A DNA stretch of 64,000 bases from Aliiroseovarius zhejiangensis (GTDB lineage: Bacteria > Pseudomonadota > Alphaproteobacteria > Rhodobacterales > Rhodobacteraceae). The stretch spans positions 806,001 to 870,000 of the forward strand of contig NZ_BNCH01000001.1 of NCBI RefSeq assembly GCF_014656375.1, in the 5' to 3' direction. Numbering within the stretch: the stretch's first letter is position 1; each line of letters begins with the position of its first letter. Below the pieces are notes generated by a model. It was not told the origin of the DNA. It saw only the letters and a list, made by a program, of their open reading frames with translations, and did no database searches. The position numbers and the translations under genes are program-made. Shown piece after piece: positions 9,227-18,431 of this stretch.

Positions 9227-10420
9227 ATGCTCCTAAGGACATTTGACCGCTTCTTCCGCCATGATGCATCGGGGGGCGTTCTGTTGATGCTGTCCGCCGT
9301 TGCCGCGATGATCGCCGCCAACGGGCCCGTCGCGGGTCAGGTCAATGATGTTCTGGGGGCCAAGTTTTCGATCCTGATCAATGATCAAGGTCTGTCCAAG
9401 CCGCTGATCTTGTGGATCAATGACGGATTGATGGCCGTGTTCTTCCTGCTGATCGGGTTGGAGCTTAAGCGCGAAATGCTGGAAGGCAAGCTGCGCAACC
9501 CGCGCGACATCATCCTGCCGGGCATGGCGGCCGTGGGCGGCATGGCCGTTCCGGCCGTCATCTATGCCGCGATCAACTGGTCCAATCCCGAAACTTTGTC
9601 AGGCTGGGCCATTCCGGCGGCCACGGATATTGCCTTTGCGCTGGGTATTCTGGCGCTGATCGGAACACGTGCCCCCGTGGCGTTGAAGGTGTTTTTGCTG
9701 ACCCTTGCCATTCTGGATGACCTCGGCGCCATCATCGTGATCGCACTGTTCTATACGGCCGAACTGAAGGTCGAGTATCTGTTATACGCGTTGGTGCCGC
9801 TGGTCGCGATGTGGTGGCTGAACATGCGTCAGGTGCACCGGATCGCACCAATTCTGATGCTGGGTGCCGTGCTTTGGGTGCTGGTTCTGAAGTCCGGGGT
9901 GCATGCCACATTGGCTGGTGTCGCCACCGCATTCTTCATTCCGATGAAGGACAAATGGGGGAAATCCCCTCTGCACAGCCTTGAACACGCATTGGCCCCT
10001 TACGTTTTTTTCATGATCGTGCCGATCTTCGCCTTCGCCAATGCAGGTGTCGCGCTTGAAGGCATGTCGGCAGACGCATTGATGGCCCCTGTGCCGCTGG
10101 GGATCATTGCCGGTCTTGTACTGGGCAAACAGCTTGGCGTCTTTGGCCTGACCTTCCTGACCGTGAAAGCCGGGTTCGCGCAGTTGCCGCACGGCGTGGG
10201 CTGGGCGCATGTCTATGGCGTTTCGGCGCTGGCGGGGATCGGGTTCACCATGTCGCTTTTCATTGGCAGCCTCAGCTTTGCCGATCCGGTTTTGATGAAT
10301 GATGTGCGCCTGGGGGTTCTGGTGGCCTCGGGCCTGTCGGCTGTCATCGGGGCAACGGTTCTGGTGATGGCAGGCAATCCGACCCGCGAGGCGGAAAAGA
10401 CCGCAGCCGAGCCGGCCTAG
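9227..10420 (+). CDS. nhaA: Na+/H+ antiporter NhaA
   Basis: A 397-residue inner-membrane antiporter that exchanges internal Na+ for external protons and helps with salt and alkaline stress, as fits a marine lifestyle. About 12 membrane helices are evident. Diagnostic motifs include ATDIAFALGILAL and the ion-binding LDDLGAI (paired Asp residues equivalent to Asp163/164 of E. coli), with the later PHGVGWAHVYGVSALAGIGF. The ATG at 9227 gives the usual N-terminus (LRTFDRFFRHDASGGVLLM); an ATG at 9223 is followed at once by TGA. The stop shares the four bases CTAG with the stop of the convergent GNAT gene. Confidence 0.95.
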   Translation: MLLRTFDRFFRHDASGGVLLMLSAVAAMIAANGPVAGQVNDVLGAKFSILINDQGLSKPLILWINDGLMAVFFLLIGLELKREMLEGKLRNPRDIILPGMAAVGGMAVPAVIYAAINWSNPETLSGWAIPAATDIAFALGILALIGTRAPVALKVFLLTLAILDDLGAIIVIALFYTAELKVEYLLYALVPLVAMWWLNMRQVHRIAPILMLGAVLWVLVLKSGVHATLAGVATAFFIPMKDKWGKSPLHSLEHALAPYVFFMIVPIFAFANAGVALEGMSADALMAPVPLGIIAGLVLGKQLGVFGLTFLTVKAGFAQLPHGVGWAHVYGVSALAGIGFTMSLFIGSLSFADPVLMNDVRLGVLVASGLSAVIGATVLVMAGNPTREAEKTAAEPA

Positions 10421-10890
10421 AGCCTCTTTTGCATCAGTAACAGGTCGTGCCACTGGCCAAACTTGCGCCCTGCCTCTGCCACGCGGCCGACGGTGACAAA
10501 ACCGATGGCCGCGTGAAACGGCTCTGCATCTGGGTTTGAGGCGGAGATGCACGCGATGATCGAGTGCACCCCAAGATCGCGCGCGCGCTGCTCCACCTTT
10601 GCCATCAAGGCCCGGCCCTCCCCCTGCCCCCGCGCCGACGGGGCCAGCATGATCGAATGCTCTTTGGTGTGGGCATATCCCGACCCCGCTCGGAACGGGA
10701 ACAGCGCGGCAAAACCAGCGATGCGTCCTTCCCGCTCGGCCACCAGAAACGCGTCATAATCGCGAAGGGCGTCGGCCACGTCCTGTTCCGTTTTTTCAAC
10801 GCTGTTGAAAGTGATCAATGTCTCGCGGATCGCGAGGTTCCAAAGCGTGAGGATGCCGGGAATATCAGCCTGCGTGGCGGCGCGGATCAT
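10417..10890 (-). CDS. GNAT-family N-acetyltransferase
   Basis: A 157-residue acetyl-CoA-dependent acetyltransferase. The fold is indicated by MIRAATQADIPGI at the N-terminus, the acetyl-CoA loop SARGQGEGRALMAKVE near 88-103, and ACISASNPDAEPFHAAIGF near 115-133. The pattern is like the phosphinothricin/methionine-sulfoximine acetyltransferase group (YncA/PAT), but substrate is not predictable from sequence alone. The start overlaps the stop of the VOC gene by four bases, so the two are translationally coupled. Confidence 0.88.
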   Translation of the reverse strand: MIRAATQADIPGILTLWNLAIRETLITFNSVEKTEQDVADALRDYDAFLVAEREGRIAGFAALFPFRAGSGYAHTKEHSIMLAPSARGQGEGRALMAKVEQRARDLGVHSIIACISASNPDAEPFHAAIGFVTVGRVAEAGRKFGQWHDLLLMQKRL

Positions 10891-11504
10891 GGCAGTTCAA
10901 CCAAGCCATGCGGCGTATCCAGCCACGCGCTGACCCCAGGTGCACCGGAATGAACCGACAGCCGACGATCCGCCACCAAGGGGGCGAGCGCAACCGACAG
11001 CGCCTCGGCCTCGGGGTGCGTGACCTCAAGTGCTGCCAAACGCAGCCCGAGGTCGGGCAGGTCGGGCGCGGGTTGGGCGCCCTTCCAGTGCAAAAGCCCC
11101 GGTGCACACCCTGAAAACGGCAGCCGCCCATCCGACGGGATCGCCATATCCCACGCATATGAGCCACGTTCCAGGGACAGCACGTCGCCGGTTCCGTCAG
11201 GCGCGCGATGCAGCGCCTGCGTCAGATCCGGCACCCGGACAACCCAGTTGGTCAGACGCGCAGGGCCGGTGAAATAGTCCAGGTCAAACCATCGCGCGCG
11301 ACCGGGGTCGGGTGCGTCGGGGTTGATGGCGATGACCTCAAGATACGTAGATGGCCCCAGCGACCAAAGCGCATTGTGGGTGCCCATGAGCGGGTGTTCT
11401 CCTCCCCCCGCCATGGGCACCCCCAGCAGGTCCTCAAGGCACGCGACACCTTCAGACAGGGTCGCGGAGGACACCACAAGGTGATCAATCTGTCCCAGAG
11501 CCAA
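10887..11504 (-). CDS. VOC superfamily protein (glyoxalase-like domain)
   Basis: A 205-residue protein opening GQIDHLVVSSATLSEGVA, the typical first beta strand and His metal ligand of the vicinal-oxygen-chelate fold, with a second half ending in VSAWLDTPHGLVELP. It resembles the Glyoxalase_3 type (PF13468) rather than methylmalonyl-CoA epimerase, which is shorter (about 135-150 residues) and has different signatures; so although it follows methylmalonyl-CoA mutase I do not call it epimerase. It begins 67 bases after the mutase stop and overlaps the GNAT gene. Reaction unknown. Confidence 0.8.
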   Translation of the reverse strand: MALGQIDHLVVSSATLSEGVACLEDLLGVPMAGGGEHPLMGTHNALWSLGPSTYLEVIAINPDAPDPGRARWFDLDYFTGPARLTNWVVRVPDLTQALHRAPDGTGDVLSLERGSYAWDMAIPSDGRLPFSGCAPGLLHWKGAQPAPDLPDLGLRLAALEVTHPEAEALSVALAPLVADRRLSVHSGAPGVSAWLDTPHGLVELP

Positions 11505-11571
11505 GCCAATCTCCTTCCCGGTCTGGGGTGAGGCTGGCGGGATTTGCTGCCAGCCGCAAGTGTCTTGTGCG

Positions 11572-13698
11572 TCAGGCGCGCGCTTCGCGCACCAGTTTCA
11601 GGATGTCCTGCGCGGCTTCAGGAATGTTCGTGCCCGGACCGAAAATGGCTTTCACACCGTTTTTATAAAGGAAGTCATAGTCCTGCTGCGGAATGACGCC
11701 ACCGCAGATGACGATGATATCCTCGGCCCCCTGATCTTTCAGCGCGTTCACCAGTTGCGGGGCCAGCGTCTTGTGACCCGCGGCCTGAGAGCTGATGCCG
11801 ACAATATGCACATCGTTGTCGATCGCGTCCTGCGCGGCCTCTTCCGGGGTCTGGAACAGTGGGCCCACATCGACGTCAAAACCAATATCGGCAAAGGCCG
11901 TGGCGATCACCTTGGCCCCCCGGTCGTGCCCGTCCTGCCCCATCTTGACCACCAGCATGCGCGGGCGACGGCCTTCAGCCTCGGCAAACTCCTCGACCGA
12001 TTTCTGAATGGCGGCAAATCCTTCGTCGCCTTCATAGGCGGCGCCATAGACACCGGCCAGCGTTTTCACCTCGGCGCGGTGGCGACCGAATTCCTTTTCC
12101 ATGGCCATAGAGATTTCTCCGACAGTTGCGCGGGCGCGGGCGGCCTCGACAGCCGCTTCCAGCAAGTTTCCACCTTCTTTTGCACGGCGGGTCAGTTCCG
12201 CCAGCGCAGCTTCGCAGGCGGCGCCATCCCGTGTCGCGCGGATCTTTTCAAGCCGTGCCACCTGGCTTTCGCGCACCGCCACGTTGTCGACATCCAGAAT
12301 GTCGATCGGGTCTTCTTTTTCCAGCTTGTACTTGTTCACACCAACGATGGTTTCTTCGCCACGGTCGATCATCGCCTGACGCTTGGCCGCCGATTCCTCG
12401 ATGCGCAGCTTGGGCATGCCGCTGGCAACGGCCTTGGTCATGCCGCCCATCTCTTCGACCTCTTCCATCAGGGCCCAGGCCTTGTTGATCAGCTCGTCGG
12501 TCAGGCTTTCGACATAGTAGGAGCCCGCCAGCGGATCGACCACGTTCGTGATCCCCGTTTCCTCCTGCAAGATGATCTGCGTGTTGCGCGCGATCCGGGC
12601 CGAGAAATCGGTGGGCAGGGCGATGGCTTCATCCAGCGCGTTGGTGTGCAAGGACTGGGTGCCGCCCAGCGCCGCCGACATGGCTTCATATGCCGTGCGG
12701 ATCACGTTGTTATAGGGGTCTTGTTCCTGCAGGCTGACGCCTGAAGTCTGACAGTGGGTGCGCAGCATCTTGGAGCGTTCCGACTTCGCGCCAAATTCCG
12801 TCATCACGCGGTGCCACAGGGTGCGGGCTGCGCGCAGCTTGGCGGCTTCCATGAAGAAATTCATGCCGATGGCGAAGAAGAAAGACAGGCGGCCTGCGAA
12901 CTTGTCCACGTCCATGCCGGCCTCGATCGCGGCGCGCACATATTCGCGCCCATCGGCCAGCGTATAAGCCAGTTCCTGCACCAGATTCGCGCCGGCTTCC
13001 TGCATGTGATAGCCGGAGATAGAGATCGAGTTGAATTTCGGCATCTCATTGGACGTGTATTCGATGATGTCCGAGATGATCCGCATCGACGGTTCTGGCG
13101 GATAGATATAGGTGTTGCGCACCATAAACTCCTTCAGAATATCGTTCTGAATGGTGCCCGACAGAAGCGCCCTGTCATGTCCCTGCTCTTCTCCGGACAC
13201 GATAAAGTTGGCCAGGATCGGGATTACAGCCCCGTTCATCGTCATCGAGACCGAAACCTTGTCCAGCGGAATGCCATCAAACAGGATTTTCATATCCTCG
13301 ACCGAGTCGATGGCGACACCCGCCTTGCCCACATCGCCCACCACGCGCGGGTGGTCACTGTCATAACCCCGATGCGTGGCAAGGTCGAAGGCAACCGACA
13401 CACCTTGCTGACCCGCCGCCAGGTTGCGGCGATAAAAGGCGTTGCTTTCCTCGGCGGTCGAGAAGCCCGCATACTGGCGAATGGTCCAGGGGCGGCCCGC
13501 ATACATAGTCGCCTTCACGCCACGGGTGAAGGGGCCAAAGCCGGGCATGCCGCCCATATGGTCCAGATCCTTGGTGTCGTCCGCCGTGTAAAGCGGTTTG
13601 ACCTCAATCCCTTCCAGGGTGTCCCAGGTCAGATCCTCCAGGGCACGACCGCGAAGTTCCTTCTCGGCCAGTTCTTTCCACTTGGCTGTATCGCTCAT
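11572..13698 (-). CDS. scpA: Methylmalonyl-CoA mutase
   Basis: A 708-residue adenosylcobalamin-dependent mutase that interconverts (R)-methylmalonyl-CoA and succinyl-CoA, the last step by which propionyl-CoA enters the TCA cycle. The N-terminal TIM barrel includes the substrate-site stretch [18 protein letters not shown], and the C-terminal B12 domain carries the base-off motif DGHDRG with His591 as lower cobalt ligand, plus a later GGVIP loop. The single chain has full mutase length. I prefer the ATG at 13698, preceded by AAAGGATG; an upstream ATG at 13737 overlaps the preceding stop as ATGA and adds 13 residues, so coupling from that start is possible. The symbol mcmA or bhbA is used in some related genomes. 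Confidence 0.95.
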   Translation of the reverse strand: MSDTAKWKELAEKELRGRALEDLTWDTLEGIEVKPLYTADDTKDLDHMGGMPGFGPFTRGVKATMYAGRPWTIRQYAGFSTAEESNAFYRRNLAAGQQGVSVAFDLATHRGYDSDHPRVVGDVGKAGVAIDSVEDMKILFDGIPLDKVSVSMTMNGAVIPILANFIVSGEEQGHDRALLSGTIQNDILKEFMVRNTYIYPPEPSMRIISDIIEYTSNEMPKFNSISISGYHMQEAGANLVQELAYTLADGREYVRAAIEAGMDVDKFAGRLSFFFAIGMNFFMEAAKLRAARTLWHRVMTEFGAKSERSKMLRTHCQTSGVSLQEQDPYNNVIRTAYEAMSAALGGTQSLHTNALDEAIALPTDFSARIARNTQIILQEETGITNVVDPLAGSYYVESLTDELINKAWALMEEVEEMGGMTKAVASGMPKLRIEESAAKRQAMIDRGEETIVGVNKYKLEKEDPIDILDVDNVAVRESQVARLEKIRATRDGAACEAALAELTRRAKEGGNLLEAAVEAARARATVGEISMAMEKEFGRHRAEVKTLAGVYGAAYEGDEGFAAIQKSVEEFAEAEGRRPRMLVVKMGQDGHDRGAKVIATAFADIGFDVDVGPLFQTPEEAAQDAIDNDVHIVGISSQAAGHKTLAPQLVNALKDQGAEDIIVICGGVIPQQDYDFLYKNGVKAIFGPGTNIPEAAQDILKLVREARA

Positions 13699-13733
13699 GG
13701 CGTCATCCTTTTCGTATTTCGGTGTCTGTCCCG

Positions 13734-15278
13734 TCATAACGCGCTCTCGACCCGCAATTCAGCGGCGCCGACAACGCGTGGGGCGAAGTCTTCGATCTGT
13801 TTGCGCAAGGCTGGCGCGGCATCCGGTGTGGTGGCATAGAAGCTGACATCGCGTCCGCCAAGGAACCCGCCCGCGCCGGTATAGCGCAGCGTTCCAACCT
13901 TGACCCAACCCGCGCCGATGCCGTTATCAATCCATCGGTCATAGATTATGGCCAGTTCGACACCGGCATCCTGTACGATCTCGTCGGCCCACCCGTCTTG
14001 CGGGTTGTCCAGCCTGGTCGACAGCGCGCGGTAGGAAGCCAATCCCCACAAATCCAGAACATAGTTGGGATTGTTCCACGCAACGTAGCCCAGATCGTTT
14101 ACCGCGACCGGCTTTTGATACACCTCTTTCACGAAGGTGCTCATATTGCGCTGCTGTGAATAGATGCCCAGCGCACCGTATTTTCCGTATTTCACCAGCC
14201 ACGCCCCATAGGATACGGCCAGATAAGCGAAACTGATCACAAACAGCGCCCGCGCCGACGTCAGGCTTTCGGCCCGGAACACGCCCAGCATAACCATGCC
14301 GAAGACGAAGCTGAGGGCATAGAGTTCGTACCGATTGAACCAGCCAAACTGACCCAGCAGCAAATGTCCGGTTCCAGCAAACACCGCCCCGGCCAACAAC
14401 GCCCGTACCTTACCCTCTACTCGCGAGAGGGCCGCCGCCGCCACCACAACAGCAATCATCATCACGATGGCCTTGTCGGACAAAAGCAACTGGGTCGCCA
14501 GTTTTATCGGCAGGTCAATCAGGTTGAAGCGACTGTCCTGCCCGCCCCCTGCCAGTTTCGCCATGACGGAATTGGGCAGCGGCTCCAACCCAAGTGAGGT
14601 CAGAAACAGCATGAACCCCGCAACCAGAGCCACCGCAATGGCAAACAGCGCCGCGCCCGCCTTCCACCGTCCCAACATCGCCAGAGCGAGCACCGCGCCG
14701 CCCGTGACCGCCAAGCCTTCAAATCGGATCATCGGCCCCAGAAGCATGCCTGCAACCAAGAGCCAATGCAGCCGCCCTTCGTCAAGCTGATATTGCAGCC
14801 CGCGCAAAACGGCCAAGCCCGCCAGCACATGCAGGGTGTGTTCCATCCCCACCTGTGCTATCCCGGCCAAGTTGAACGCCAAGGGGCCAAGGATCGCCAA
14901 GGCAAGTGCAACACGCCAATCCGCGACCGCGTTCTGCACAATGCGCCCCCAAAGCAAAGCCGCCAATACCAGTGCAACCACGTTCCAGAACACAGGCACC
15001 AGCGCATGAAATTCGGTGCCCGAGAACGGCACCAACAAGAGCGGGTAAATCGGTGACGACGCAGCCGAAGTATATTCGCCCGGATTCACCCCATACCCCC
15101 CTGCCGCGATCTGTTCCGCGACAGCCAGATGGATGTAAACATCGTCCAAGGGGTATTCGAACGCCCCCACCAAGCCATATGCCATGGCTTGCACAAGCAG
15201 AAACACCGCCACGCTGACGCCAACCGCAACTGCGGGTTCAAAGCGACGCACGCCTGTCATCGTGGCGGTCAGGCTCAT
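13734..15278 (-). CDS. Large multi-pass membrane protein, glycosyltransferase-like
   Basis: A 514-residue protein with about ten hydrophobic helices in the first 400 residues and a soluble C-terminal region of about 110. The layout, with an early periplasmic-type loop [18 protein letters not shown] containing paired Asp residues after the first helix, resembles GT-C lipid-linked glycosyltransferases (the ArnT/PMT/Wzy-like group), whose first loop holds the catalytic acid. The C-terminal part ([21 protein letters not shown]) also looks like that of such proteins. It sits between pccA and the mutase with no metabolic link I can see. Its start is two bases after the pccA stop in the junction TAAGGATG, so it is probably translated by coupling. 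Function assignment is tentative. Confidence 0.75.
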   Translation of the reverse strand: MSLTATMTGVRRFEPAVAVGVSVAVFLLVQAMAYGLVGAFEYPLDDVYIHLAVAEQIAAGGYGVNPGEYTSAASSPIYPLLLVPFSGTEFHALVPVFWNVVALVLAALLWGRIVQNAVADWRVALALAILGPLAFNLAGIAQVGMEHTLHVLAGLAVLRGLQYQLDEGRLHWLLVAGMLLGPMIRFEGLAVTGGAVLALAMLGRWKAGAALFAIAVALVAGFMLFLTSLGLEPLPNSVMAKLAGGGQDSRFNLIDLPIKLATQLLLSDKAIVMMIAVVVAAAALSRVEGKVRALLAGAVFAGTGHLLLGQFGWFNRYELYALSFVFGMVMLGVFRAESLTSARALFVISFAYLAVSYGAWLVKYGKYGALGIYSQQRNMSTFVKEVYQKPVAVNDLGYVAWNNPNYVLDLWGLASYRALSTRLDNPQDGWADEIVQDAGVELAIIYDRWIDNGIGAGWVKVGTLRYTGAGGFLGGRDVSFYATTPDAAPALRKQIEDFAPRVVGAAELRVESAL

Positions 15279-15280
15279 CC

Positions 15281-17326
15281 TTACTCAAACTCCATGATCA
15301 CTTCGTCAACGGCCAGACTGTCACCAGCGGTCGCGTTGATCTTGGACACGACGCCCTTCTTTTCAGCGCGCAGAATGTTTTCCATCTTCATCGCCTCGAT
15401 GGTGCACAGGGCCTGGCCTTCCTGCACCTCTTGCCCGGCTTCCACATCCACCTTGACCATCAGGCCCGGCATTGGGCAGAGCAGCATTTTCGATGTATCC
15501 GGCGGAAGTTTTTCGGGCATCAGGCGCGCCAGTTCTGCCTGGCGGGGGGTGCGCACGTGCACCTTCAGGTCTGCCCCCCGGGTACGCACGCGCAACCCGG
15601 CGGTGACTTTGTCGACCTTCAGCACAAGCGGTGTGCCGCTGACATCCAGAACGGCAAGGCTGTCGCCCGGCGTCCAGTCGGACTTGACACGCAGCTTCGA
15701 TCCATCCTCGAACTTGACGGTCGATCCTTTCTTGTCGGCCTTGATCTTGACCGCGATGTCTTCACCCTGGAGGGTTACGACCCATTTCTTGCCGACCTTG
15801 CGTTCATGGTTGTCCATCCGCCCGGTGATGCGGGTGCGGCGAATTTCGGCAACACGGTGCATCGCGGCGACCGAGGCCGCTACACGCTTCAGGTCATCCT
15901 TGCCCAGCGTGACCCCTTCGAACCCGTCGGGATACTGTTCTTCGATGAAGGCGGTCGTCATGTCGCCCTTGATGAAGATCGGGTGATCCATCACGGCGGA
16001 CAGGAATGGCAGGTTGTGGCCAATGCCTTCGACCTCGAAACTGTCCAGCGCCACGCGCATCGCCTCGATCGCCTCGTCCCGGGTCGGCGCCCATGTGCAA
16101 AGCTTGGCAATCATCGGGTCATAATACATGCTGATCTCGCCGCCTTCATAGACACCGGTATCGTTGCGCACGGCCATGTCACCTTTCGGCGCGTCACCTT
16201 GCCACTTGTCATTGTCCAGAAGCGGACCAGCCGCGGTTTCCGCAGGCGGACGATACCGCGTCAGCCGCCCGATCGACGGCAGGAACCCACGATACGGGTC
16301 TTCCGCATACAGACGGTTTTCAATCGCCCAACCGGTCAGCGTGACATCCTTCTGGCCAAACGACAGCTTTTCGCCTGCCGCGACCCGGATCATCTGCTCA
16401 ACCAGATCGACGCCGGTGATCAGCTCGGTCACGGGGTGTTCCACCTGCAAACGGGTGTTCATTTCCAGGAAATAGAAATTCTTGTCGCCATCGACAATGA
16501 ATTCGACCGTGCCCGCGCTGGCATAATCCACCGCCTGCGCAAGCGCCACCGCCTGTTCACCCATCGCCTTGCGGGTCGCCTCGTCCAGGAACGGGCTTGG
16601 CGCCTCTTCCACCACTTTCTGGTTGCGGCGCTGGATCGAGCATTCCCGCTCGCCCAAATAGACGCCATTGCCGTGACTGTCGCACAGAACCTGAATTTCG
16701 ATATGGCGCGGTTGCGTCACGAATTTCTCGATGAAGATACGATCATCCCCAAACGAGCTTGCGGCTTCGTTCTTTGACGACTGGAAACCTTCACGCGCTT
16801 CGTCGTCATTCCAGGCGATCCGCATCCCTTTGCCGCCACCCCCGGCGGAGGCCTTGATCATCACCGGATAACCGATTTCGTTCGAGATCTTCACCGCCTC
16901 GTCGGCATCCTCGATCAGGCCCATATAGCCGGGAACGGTCGACACTTTCGCATCCTGCGCGATTTTCTTCGAGGTGATCTTGTCCCCCATCGCCTCGATC
17001 GCGCCCTTGGGTGGGCCGATGAAGGCCACGCCGGCCTTCTCCAGCGCCTCGGCGAATTTCGAGTTCTCGGACAAAAACCCGTAACCCGGATGGACGGCTT
17101 CCGCCCCCGTGTCCTTAATCGCCTGCATCACCTTGTCGATCACGATATAGGACTGGTTTGCGGGTGGCGGGCCGATATGCACGGCTTCATCCGCCATTTT
17201 CACATGCAACGCATTCCTGTCAGCATCCGAATAGATGGCAACCGTCTGGATGCCCATCTTGCGGGCGGTCTTGATCACGCGGCAGGCGATCTCGCCCCGG
17301 TTTGCAATCAGGATCTTCTTGAACAT
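15281..17326 (-). CDS. pccA: Propionyl-CoA carboxylase alpha subunit (biotin carboxylase + biotin carrier)
   Basis: A 681-residue subunit that carboxylates its own biotin with ATP and bicarbonate for transfer to propionyl-CoA by PccB. Domains run biotin carboxylase with ATP-grasp fold (residues 1-450, starting FKKILIANRGEIACRVI, with the glycine-rich loop ASAGGGGKGMR), then a linking BT domain, then the biotinyl carrier domain with EAMKMEN, where Lys647 is the biotin site. The start at 17326 gives the standard family N-terminus; the frame stays open 34 codons further but without resemblance. pccB is about 1.5 kb upstream, separated by three small genes and two terminator-like hairpins, so pccA may have its own promoter. 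Confidence 0.95.
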   Translation of the reverse strand: MFKKILIANRGEIACRVIKTARKMGIQTVAIYSDADRNALHVKMADEAVHIGPPPANQSYIVIDKVMQAIKDTGAEAVHPGYGFLSENSKFAEALEKAGVAFIGPPKGAIEAMGDKITSKKIAQDAKVSTVPGYMGLIEDADEAVKISNEIGYPVMIKASAGGGGKGMRIAWNDDEAREGFQSSKNEAASSFGDDRIFIEKFVTQPRHIEIQVLCDSHGNGVYLGERECSIQRRNQKVVEEAPSPFLDEATRKAMGEQAVALAQAVDYASAGTVEFIVDGDKNFYFLEMNTRLQVEHPVTELITGVDLVEQMIRVAAGEKLSFGQKDVTLTGWAIENRLYAEDPYRGFLPSIGRLTRYRPPAETAAGPLLDNDKWQGDAPKGDMAVRNDTGVYEGGEISMYYDPMIAKLCTWAPTRDEAIEAMRVALDSFEVEGIGHNLPFLSAVMDHPIFIKGDMTTAFIEEQYPDGFEGVTLGKDDLKRVAASVAAMHRVAEIRRTRITGRMDNHERKVGKKWVVTLQGEDIAVKIKADKKGSTVKFEDGSKLRVKSDWTPGDSLAVLDVSGTPLVLKVDKVTAGLRVRTRGADLKVHVRTPRQAELARLMPEKLPPDTSKMLLCPMPGLMVKVDVEAGQEVQEGQALCTIEAMKMENILRAEKKGVVSKINATAGDSLAVDEVIMEFE

Positions 17327-17385
17327 GTCCTGTCCCTTCCGTTCAAATATAGGCGCGACGGGCAGGCCGATCGCGCAAAGTGGCA

Positions 17386-17419
17386 TGGAAAAGCCCACCG
17401 GAAACGGTCCCGGCGGGCT
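17386..17419 (-). terminator. Hairpin terminator after glycine-zipper lipoprotein gene
   Basis: Read on the minus strand, a 10-base stem (AGCCCGCCGG with CCGGTGGGCT, one mismatch, 17410-17419 with 17392-17401) is followed by TTTT. It lies between the lipoprotein stop at 17458 and the pccA start at 17326 and would reduce transcription into pccA. Confidence 0.6.
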
Positions 17420-17457
17420 GAAAATCATGAGAAGCGCCGCACACAGCGGCGATATGG

Positions 17458-17664
17458 TCAGTTACAGATGCGCACACCGACATCATCGCACAGCGCACCC
17501 GCGCCCGCGCCGATGACCGCGCCTGTAAGAAGGTTGCCGCTGGCCGCTTTCGCAACCACCGCACCCGTTGCCGCGCCGACACCGGCGCGCTGAAGGTCGT
17601 TCCACTGGCATCCTGCCAGCAGGGCAAGGGCCGTGGCCCCCACAAGAAGTTTGCTGATCTGCAT
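17458..17664 (-). CDS. Small glycine-zipper lipoprotein
   Basis: A 68-residue protein with a signal peptide ending in the lipobox LLAGC (Cys19). The mature part is a glycine zipper (GVGAATGAVVAKAASGNLLTGAVIGAGAGAL), with Gly or Ala at four-residue spacing, which packs into or against membranes, and two Cys residues near the end (CDDVGVRIC). Relatives of this type occur as outer-membrane or periplasmic lipoproteins of unknown role. It sits inside the propionyl-CoA locus but has its own downstream hairpin, so it is probably an unrelated passenger. Confidence 0.75.
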   Translation of the reverse strand: MQISKLLVGATALALLAGCQWNDLQRAGVGAATGAVVAKAASGNLLTGAVIGAGAGALCDDVGVRICN

Positions 17665-18019
17665 CGTTGACTGCCTCTGGTTGTATTCTTTATGACATCC
17701 AGTTTGCCTTGATTTGCCAAAATTCCAAAGCAGATTTTTGAACCCTGCCCGACCAGCGCGTCATATACGGCCAGAAAGCTATCGCCGCGAACGCCCTTGG
17801 CAAAAAAGAGGCCCGGTTCAGTTGCTTTCGCAAAGAACCGGGCTGAAGAAGGGGAAGGGTAATGGTTTCGACAAACCATAGCGGAAAACGGGGATATGTC
17901 GTCCGCTTGAGAAACAGATTGGCATGCTTTTCCCGCGTTACAAGAACGCGTTGCGGCAACACCCGCCTTTTGGGCTGGAATCTGCCGGTTCGATGTGCGG
18001 GCGGGCGGGTTCATGCCGA
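17665..18019. other. Intergenic region without a supported gene
   Basis: These 355 bases separate the short unknown gene (stop at 18020) from the lipoprotein gene (start at 17664). A strong minus-strand terminator occupies 17804-17843. Short open frames run through both strands, but none shows a good start, a ribosome site and family resemblance together. The promoter of the lipoprotein gene is probably in 17670-17800. Confidence 0.5.
17804..17843 (-). terminator. Rho-independent terminator of the pccB transcript
   Basis: On the minus strand a perfect 9-base stem, GCCCGGTTC with GAACCGGGC (17835-17843 with 17811-17819), is followed by CCTC and TTTTTT. It lies 176 bases after the stop of the third gene of the pccB-DUF6497-unknown group, so it should end that transcript before pccA. 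Confidence 0.75.
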
Positions 18020-18415
18020 TCAGTCCTCGAAAATGTCCGGAAATGCGGCCGCTGCGCGGGTCACGTCGATCACCAGAAGCGCCTCGTAGCTTTCCGGGTC
18101 AAACGGATCCTCGGCGGGCACGACCTCGCGCCCGAACAGCCAGGACAGGCGCCCGGCATCCAGATTTCCGCGCTCGAACGGCTGATCGCCGAAGTAATGC
18201 CAAAGCGCCTCCATGAAGCCCGCATCGGCGCGGCGGTCGGCGGGTTTGCGGTCGGCGAACCGTTCCCGTGCAATCAGCGGCGTCGCGCCCGATTTGTTGG
18301 GGCGTCGGATGGTGAACTGATAATCCGACCCCGGAAGCCGACCCGGAAACCCTTTGTGTTTCGTCATATACGGCAGCGCCATCAGAACCCCTCCCATAAT
18401 ATACGGCAGCGCCAT
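18020..18415 (-). CDS. Short protein of unknown function with a duplicated start region
   Basis: A 131-residue protein if translation begins at the first ATG (18415), which overlaps the stop of the DUF6497 gene as TGATG. An exact 33-base tandem duplication repeats the ribosome site and start codon in frame, so a second start at 18382 gives 120 residues and a third ATG at 18367 gives 115. The N-terminus from the upstream start reads MALPYIMGGVLMALPYMTKHK. The rest is basic then acidic, with ARERFADRKPADRRADAGF, FMEALWHYFGDQPFERG and an end rich in Ala, Asp and Phe. No signal peptide or catalytic motif is evident and I do not recognise the family. Confidence 0.65.
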   Translation of the reverse strand: MALPYIMGGVLMALPYMTKHKGFPGRLPGSDYQFTIRRPNKSGATPLIARERFADRKPADRRADAGFMEALWHYFGDQPFERGNLDAGRLSWLFGREVVPAEDPFDPESYEALLVIDVTRAAAAFPDIFED

Positions 18416-18431
18416 CAGAACCCCTCCCATA
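18366..18431. repeat. Exact 33-bp tandem duplication
   Basis: 18366-18398 and 18399-18431 are identical. On the minus strand each copy holds GGGAGGGG, a short spacer, ATG and the codons for ALPY, so a whole translation start site is doubled. The unit is 11 codons long, keeping both copies in frame. The upstream copy also spans the last codons and stop of the DUF6497 gene. Confidence 0.97.

Noticed and set aside
12754-13839. A 361-codon plus-strand frame opposite the methylmalonyl-CoA mutase gene
   Set aside because: Antisense to a conserved enzyme; no ribosome site or family match.
17690-17962. A 90-codon minus-strand frame in the 17.7-18.0 kb gap
   Set aside because: It contains the inferred terminator hairpin, has no ribosome site and no resemblance to a family.
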